Shown piece after piece: positions 41,295 to 45,482 of a DNA stretch of 45,482 nucleotides. The stretch is from contig JAUJOY010000002.1 of assembly GCA_030447385.1 (NCBI GenBank), forward strand, positions 1-45,482, in the 5' to 3' direction. The notes under the pieces are model-generated. The model searched no databases, was not told where the DNA came from, and worked only from the letters and a program-made list of their open reading frames with translations. How positions within the stretch are numbered: the stretch's first letter is position 1; each line of letters opens with the position of its first letter. Both the position numbers and the translations under genes were made by a program. This stretch comes from Mycobacteriales bacterium. GTDB lineage: Bacteria; Actinomycetota; Actinomycetes; Mycobacteriales; SCTD01.

Positions 41295-43400
41295 TCATGT
41301 GTCCAGGAGCTCCTTGTTGACGCGGGCGGCGCTGCTGACGATGAAGTCCCGCCGGGGCGCCACGTCGTTGCCCATGAGCAGCTCGAGCACCCGCTCGGCC
41401 GCGTCGACCTCGCCCGGGTTGATCCGGCGCAGCGTGCGTGAGGCCGGGTGCATGGTCGTCTCGGCCAGCTGGTCCGGGTCCATCTCCCCCAGCCCCTTGT
41501 AGCGCTGGATCTGGCCCTTCACCTTCGCGCCGCGCGCCGCGATCTTGCGCAGCTCGGCCTGCATCTGCTTCTCGCTGTAGGTGTAGATGGGCTCCTTGCC
41601 CCCGACGACCTCGATGCGGTGCAGCGGCGGCACCGCGGCGTAGAGCCGGCCGGACTCGAGGACCGGCCGCATGTAGCGGGCGAACAGGGTGATGAGCAGG
41701 CAGCGGATGTGCGCGCCGTCGACGTCGGCGTCGGTCGTGATCACGACCTTGCCGTAGCGCATCTGCTCGAGGTCGAACGTCCGGCCGGTCCCGGCGCCGA
41801 CGACCTGGATGATCGAGGCGCACTCGGCGTTGGACAACATCTCGGAGACGCCGGCCTTCTGGACGTTGAGGATCTTGCCGCGCAGGGGCAGCAGTGCCTG
41901 GAACTCCGAGTTGCGGGCGAGCTTGCCGGTGCCGAGCGCGCTGTCACCCTCGACCAGCCACAGCTCCGTGCGCGACACGTCGGGAGAGCGGCAGTCGGCC
42001 AGCTTGGCCGGCAGGGTCGAGGTCTCGAGGGCGTTCTTGCGCCGGGCGGCGTCCTTCGAGGCTCGCGCGGCCAGCCGTGTCCGCGCCGCGGCAGCCACCT
42101 TGTCGAGCACGACGCGGGCCTGCGCCCGGCGCTTCTTGTTGTCGAGGAACTCGGCTCTGAGGCCGCGGGCCACGACCTCGGCGACGATCTTCGTGACGGC
42201 GGGCGTGCCCAGCTCGTCCTTGGTCTGCCCGAGGTACTGCGGCTCCGGGACGCGGACCGTCACGACGGCGGTCAGCCCCTCGAGCACGTCGTCCTTGACC
42301 ACCGGCTCCTCGCTGGCCCGCAGCACGCGGCCTGCCCGGAGGGCCTCGTTGACCGTGCGCAGCAGCGCGCGCTCGAAGCCGTTCTGGTGGGTGCCGCCGT
42401 GCGGGGTCGCCACGACGTTGCAGAAGGACTGCACCGTGGTGTCGTAGCCCACGCCCCAGCGCAGCGCGACGTCCACCTCGCAGTGCCGCTCGACGGTGCG
42501 GGTGGTCATGTGCCCCGTGTCGTCGAGCACCGGGACCGTTTCGGAGTAGTTGCCCGACCCCAGCAGGTGCACCGGGTCGCAGACCGCGGCGTCGCCTGCC
42601 AGGTGCTCGACGAAGTCGGCTGTCCCGCCGTCGAACCGGAACGTCTCCTCGACCCGCTCGCCCGCCCGGGAGTCGGCAAGGACCAGCGTCAGCCCCGGGA
42701 CGAGGAACGCCGTCTGGCGCAGCCGGTCGTGCAGCGCCGCGACGTCCACTGCCGAGCCTTTGCTGAACAGCGCCAGGTCGGGCCACCAGCGCAGGCTGGT
42801 GCCGGTCGCGGGCAGCCCCTTGCCCCGCGGCGCACGGCCGGCCACGGACAGGCCGTCGCGGGGCGTGAAGTCCGCGCCCGGGCCCGGTCCTGCGAACACA
42901 CCGGGCACCCCGCGGGAGAACGACATCGTGTGGACCCGGCCGCCGCGGCGTACCTCGACGTCGAGCCGCTGGGACAGGGCGTTGACGACGGAGGCGCCCA
43001 CCCCGTGCAGGCCGCCGGAGGTCTTGTAGCCGCCGCCCCCGAACTTGCCGCCGGCGTGCAGCTTGGTCAGCACCAGCTCGACCCCGGTCAGCCCGCTGCG
43101 CCGCTCGACGTCGACCGGGATCCCGCGTCCGTCGTCCGTGACCTCGACCGACCCGTCGCCGTGCAGGGTCAGCTCGATCCGGGCGCAGTGACCGGCCAGG
43201 GCCTCGTCGACGGCGTTGTCGACGATCTCGTACGCCAGGTGGGTCAGGCCGCGGGAATCGGTCGAGCCGATGTACATGCCAGGGCGCTTGCGCACCGCCT
43301 CCAGGCCCTCGAGGACCTGCAGGTGCTTGGCGGTGTAGCCGCTGCCGTCGCTCGGAGGAGGGGTGCGGGCAGCCGGGCTGGTCACGTCGTCCTCTCGCAT
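41295..43400 (-). CDS. parE: DNA topoisomerase IV subunit B
   Basis: The protein has 701 residues from ATG 43400. A GTG at 43385, with a better-placed GAGAGG, would give 696. GHKL motifs: EIVDNAVDEALAGH and DDGRGIPVD and GGLHGVGASVVNAL. The TOPRIM acidic sites: LVEGDSALG and TTDADVDGAHIR. The length fits ParE, and the GyrB-type insertion is absent. It is in the same direction as parC and 230 bp upstream. Confidence 0.92.
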   Translation of the reverse strand: MREDDVTSPAARTPPPSDGSGYTAKHLQVLEGLEAVRKRPGMYIGSTDSRGLTHLAYEIVDNAVDEALAGHCARIELTLHGDGSVEVTDDGRGIPVDVERRSGLTGVELVLTKLHAGGKFGGGGYKTSGGLHGVGASVVNALSQRLDVEVRRGGRVHTMSFSRGVPGVFAGPGPGADFTPRDGLSVAGRAPRGKGLPATGTSLRWWPDLALFSKGSAVDVAALHDRLRQTAFLVPGLTLVLADSRAGERVEETFRFDGGTADFVEHLAGDAAVCDPVHLLGSGNYSETVPVLDDTGHMTTRTVERHCEVDVALRWGVGYDTTVQSFCNVVATPHGGTHQNGFERALLRTVNEALRAGRVLRASEEPVVKDDVLEGLTAVVTVRVPEPQYLGQTKDELGTPAVTKIVAEVVARGLRAEFLDNKKRRAQARVVLDKVAAAARTRLAARASKDAARRKNALETSTLPAKLADCRSPDVSRTELWLVEGDSALGTGKLARNSEFQALLPLRGKILNVQKAGVSEMLSNAECASIIQVVGAGTGRTFDLEQMRYGKVVITTDADVDGAHIRCLLITLFARYMRPVLESGRLYAAVPPLHRIEVVGGKEPIYTYSEKQMQAELRKIAARGAKVKGQIQRYKGLGEMDPDQLAETTMHPASRTLRRINPGEVDAAERVLELLMGNDVAPRRDFIVSSAARVNKELLDT

Positions 43401-43454
43401 CCTGTGGGGGTCCCAGTGTCGCCGATCCGCATCCTGACCGGAGGGTGCGACACG

Positions 43455-44510
43455 ATGCCGGACGTGGGTGCTGCGGGGCGCGACCTGACGGCTCTGCCGA
43501 AGGCGCACCTGCACCTGCACCTGGCCGGTTCGATGCGCCCGGCCACGCTGGTGGAGCTGGCCGGGGCCCAGGGCCGGCGGCTGCCCGGGGAGCTGCTCGC
43601 CCCGGCCGGGACGCGGCTGGACGTCACGGCTCGTAGGGGGTGGTCGCGGTTCCAGCGGCTGTACGACGCGGCCCGAGAGGTCGTGGCCGGGCCGGGCGAG
43701 GTGCGGCGCCTGGTCGGCGAGATCGCGCAGGACGAGCGGGCCGCCGGCTCGGGCTGGGTCGAGGTGCAGGTCGACCCGTCGTCGTACGCGTCCCGCCTGG
43801 GCGGGCTCCAGCCGACCGTCGAGCTCGTGCTCGACGCCATGCGGGAGGCCGCCGACACCACGGGCACCGGGATGGCCCTGGTGATCGCCGCCAACCGCAC
43901 GCGTCACCCGGGCGACGCCGAGACGCTCGCGCGGGTCGCGAAGCGGTTCGCCGGCAAGGGGGTCGTCGGCTTCGGGCTCTCCAACGACGAGACCCGGGGC
44001 CGGCCGGAGGAGTTCGCCAAGGCGTTCCGGATCGCGCGCGACGCCGGCCTGCTGTCCGTCCCCCACGCCGGCGAGCTGCGCGGCATCCGCAGCGTGCACG
44101 GGGCGGTCGAGGCGCTGCACGCCGACCGGCTCGGCCACGGCGTACGCGCCGTGGAGGACCCCGCCACCATGGCGCTGCTCGCGGAGCGCGGTGTCGTGCT
44201 CGAGGTCTGCCCGGCGTCCAACGTCGCCCTCGGCGTGGCGGGCGCGGTGGAGCTGGTGCCGGTGCGCGAGCTGCGGGCGGCCGGCGTGCGCGTCGCCCTC
44301 GGCGCGGACGACCCGTTGCTGTTCCGCTCGGGTCTGGTCGACCAGTACGCCGCGGTGCGCGACCAGCAGGGGCTGTCCGACGAGGCGCTCGCTGCTCTGG
44401 CGGCCGATGCCGTACGCGGCAGCGCGGCTCCCGACGACGTCCGCGCGCGGCTGCTGAGCGGCATCGAGGCGTGGCTGAGCTCCGCGCCTGCCGGAGGCTC
44501 GGCCTCGTGA
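43455..44510 (+). CDS. add: Adenosine deaminase
   Basis: The protein has 351 residues from ATG 43455. The metal site HLHLHLAGS is near residue 18; the family's usual HLDG Asp is Ala here. SVPHAGELRG holds the catalytic His and Glu. LGHGVRAV and LGADDPLLF complete the zinc site and the proton-shuttling Asp pair. It deaminates adenosine to inosine. The Asp-to-Ala swap could narrow or alter substrate use. It is divergent from parE. Confidence 0.88.
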   Translation: MPDVGAAGRDLTALPKAHLHLHLAGSMRPATLVELAGAQGRRLPGELLAPAGTRLDVTARRGWSRFQRLYDAAREVVAGPGEVRRLVGEIAQDERAAGSGWVEVQVDPSSYASRLGGLQPTVELVLDAMREAADTTGTGMALVIAANRTRHPGDAETLARVAKRFAGKGVVGFGLSNDETRGRPEEFAKAFRIARDAGLLSVPHAGELRGIRSVHGAVEALHADRLGHGVRAVEDPATMALLAERGVVLEVCPASNVALGVAGAVELVPVRELRAAGVRVALGADDPLLFRSGLVDQYAAVRDQQGLSDEALAALAADAVRGSAAPDDVRARLLSGIEAWLSSAPAGGSAS

Positions 44511-44888
44511 GGCGTGGCGCGCCGCTCCGGGCGGGCCGCTCCCGGGCGGATGATCTTCTGAGTCGTGGATGCGCACAGGACACGCCGGCGTGTCGCGTAC
44601 CGATCCACGATCCGGAAGATCACCAGGGGGTCCGGGTCAGCGGCGGGCGGCGGCCGGCGGGCGGCCGGGTAGCGGTCAGCGGCATGATCATCAGGGGAGC
44701 CCCGGGGACCGGCGGACCGGCCAGGTGGGGCAGGGCAGCCGTGGGCCTGCGAAGGGGCCGGCGGCCTGGCCATGGCCTCGCTGGTCACGTCGCGTCATCA
44801 GTGGCACCATGAGCCTCAGAAGTCACAGCATGTTGCTCCCGTTACCGAGGCCGTCGGGGAAGGCGCACCTCGTCCACAGGGAGGCACC
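44511..44888. other. Intergenic stretch holding a long palindrome
   Basis: No gene is visible. It contains the palindrome at 44552-44621 and GC-rich DNA up to the GTG of the DUF3145 gene. Confidence 0.45.
44552..44621. repeat. 70-bp nested palindrome after the adenosine deaminase gene
   Basis: The outer arms (19 bp, 16 matches, GATCTTC...TCGTGGAT and its inverse) and the perfect inner 16-bp palindrome GACACGCCGGCGTGTC share one centre at 44586/44587, with unpaired 8-bp interior loops. It could be a terminator, a cruciform, or the binding site of a large symmetric protein. Confidence 0.75.
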
Positions 44889-45374
44889 GTGTCCACCGGC
44901 GTGCTCTACGTCCACTCCTGCCCACCCGCCATGTGTCCCCACGTCGAGTGGGCCGTGACCGCGGTGCTGGGTAGGCGCGCCCGCATGGAGTGGACCGACC
45001 AGGTCTGCGCCCCGGGTCAGCTGCGCGCCGAGCTGAACTGGCGGGCCCGGCCCGGCACCGCCGGGCGGCTGGCGGCGGCGCTGCGCGGCTGGACGGTCCT
45101 GCGCTACGAGGTGACCGAGGAGCCGAGCCCGGGGCTCGACGGGGAGCGCTACAGCATCACGCCCTCGCTCGGTGTCTACCGCGCCACGACCAGCGCCAAC
45201 GGCGACGTCCTCGTCGGGGAGGACCGGCTGCGCGCCCTGCTGGGGACCCTCGGCGGGCCGGCGCTGGCGCAGGGGCTCGACGCCCTGCTCGGCAGCGCAT
45301 GGGACGCCGAGCTGGAGCCCTACCGCGAGGGCGGTGACGGCGCTCCGGTCACCTGGCTGCACCAGGTCGTCTGA
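44889..45374 (+). CDS. DUF3145 family protein
   Basis: The protein has 161 residues from GTG 44889, chosen because GGGAGG lies just upstream. STGVLYVHSCPPAMCPHVEW and AVTAVLG, then ALRGWTVLRYEVTEEPSPG and YSITPSLGVYRATTS, are the DUF3145 signature. It is an actinobacterial family of unknown function, often near parE-parC. Confidence 0.9.
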   Translation: MSTGVLYVHSCPPAMCPHVEWAVTAVLGRRARMEWTDQVCAPGQLRAELNWRARPGTAGRLAAALRGWTVLRYEVTEEPSPGLDGERYSITPSLGVYRATTSANGDVLVGEDRLRALLGTLGGPALAQGLDALLGSAWDAELEPYREGGDGAPVTWLHQVV

Positions 45375-45386
45375 CCCGGGGCGCAG

Positions 45387-45482
45387 CAGGCCGACCGCCA
45401 GGCAGGCCGAACGCCAGGCAGGCCGACCGCCAGGCAGGCCGACCGCCAGGCAGGCCGACCGCCAGGCAGGCCGACCGCCAGG
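45387..45482. repeat. Tandem repeat, 16-bp unit, six copies to window end
   Basis: The unit CAGGCCGACCGCCAGG occurs six times without gaps, the second copy having A for C at one position. It starts 12 bp after the DUF3145 stop and continues off the window. It is a minisatellite-like array, and 16 bp rules out an in-frame coding repeat. Confidence 0.85.

Noticed and set aside
45387-45482. CRISPR or coding repeat at the window end
   Set aside because: The units are contiguous with no spacers, and 16 bp is not a multiple of three.

Overview
The window is high-GC DNA (by eye around 70% GC, with GTG starts common) and reads as the chromosome of an actinomycete (Actinomycetota). The support is a DUF3145 protein (an actinobacterial family), a chromosomal topoisomerase IV pair (parE-parC) next to it, a GAF-ANTAR regulator, and the overall codon style. 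I cannot name a genus.

Region 1 (1 to about 8,010) looks like an integrated mobile element, probably an integrative mobilizable element. It holds, from the left: a tyrosine integrase cut by the window start, an excisionase-type helix-turn-helix protein, an intergenic block of iteron-like repeats, a frameshifted gene of unknown function, a MobC-like relaxosome protein with a MOBP-type relaxase, wrecked pieces of a type I restriction-modification system (hsdM head, hsdR fragments) around a VapB/VapC-type toxin-antitoxin pair, a Fic-domain protein and a frameshifted pRiA4b ORF-3-like gene. At 7,972-8,003 lies the 3' part of a tRNA gene (anticodon loop with CAT, then T arm) without its 5' half, as expected of the distal attachment site. 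The most striking feature is a 41-bp sequence present twice (37 of 41 identical). One copy lies upstream of xis-int and one upstream of mobC-relaxase, each pointing toward its genes, so it is a candidate shared oriT or operator.

Region 2 (8,010-14,700) is a worn accessory zone. It has an IS481-type transposase broken into two pieces on opposite strands, an integrase scrap, a secreted lysyl-oxidase-like protein, two small membrane proteins (one TM2), a gene-poor kilobase with two matching long palindromes, a membrane-anchored molybdopterin oxidoreductase and a cupin.

Region 3 (14,700-33,470) is metabolic, stress and transport chromosome: a P-loop kinase gene broken by an in-frame stop, a membrane protein divergent from an intradiol-dioxygenase-like lipoprotein, an MFS exporter, a DUF4242 protein, a LuxR remnant, two Hsp20 chaperones, a CrcB fluoride-channel pair, two CNNM/CorC-type CBS membrane proteins, a GAF-ANTAR protein, a CBS protein, a frameshifted serine hydrolase, a DJ-1/PfpI protein, a four-gene molybdate operon (HTH-TOBE regulator, modA, modB, modC), a secreted protein and a vanadium-haloperoxidase-like protein.

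Region 4 (33,470-45,482) is core chromosome: sbcD-sbcC, a methyltransferase, parC and parE with an 81-bp tandem duplication between them, adenosine deaminase, a 70-bp centred palindrome, a DUF3145 gene and a 16-bp tandem repeat that runs off the end of the window.
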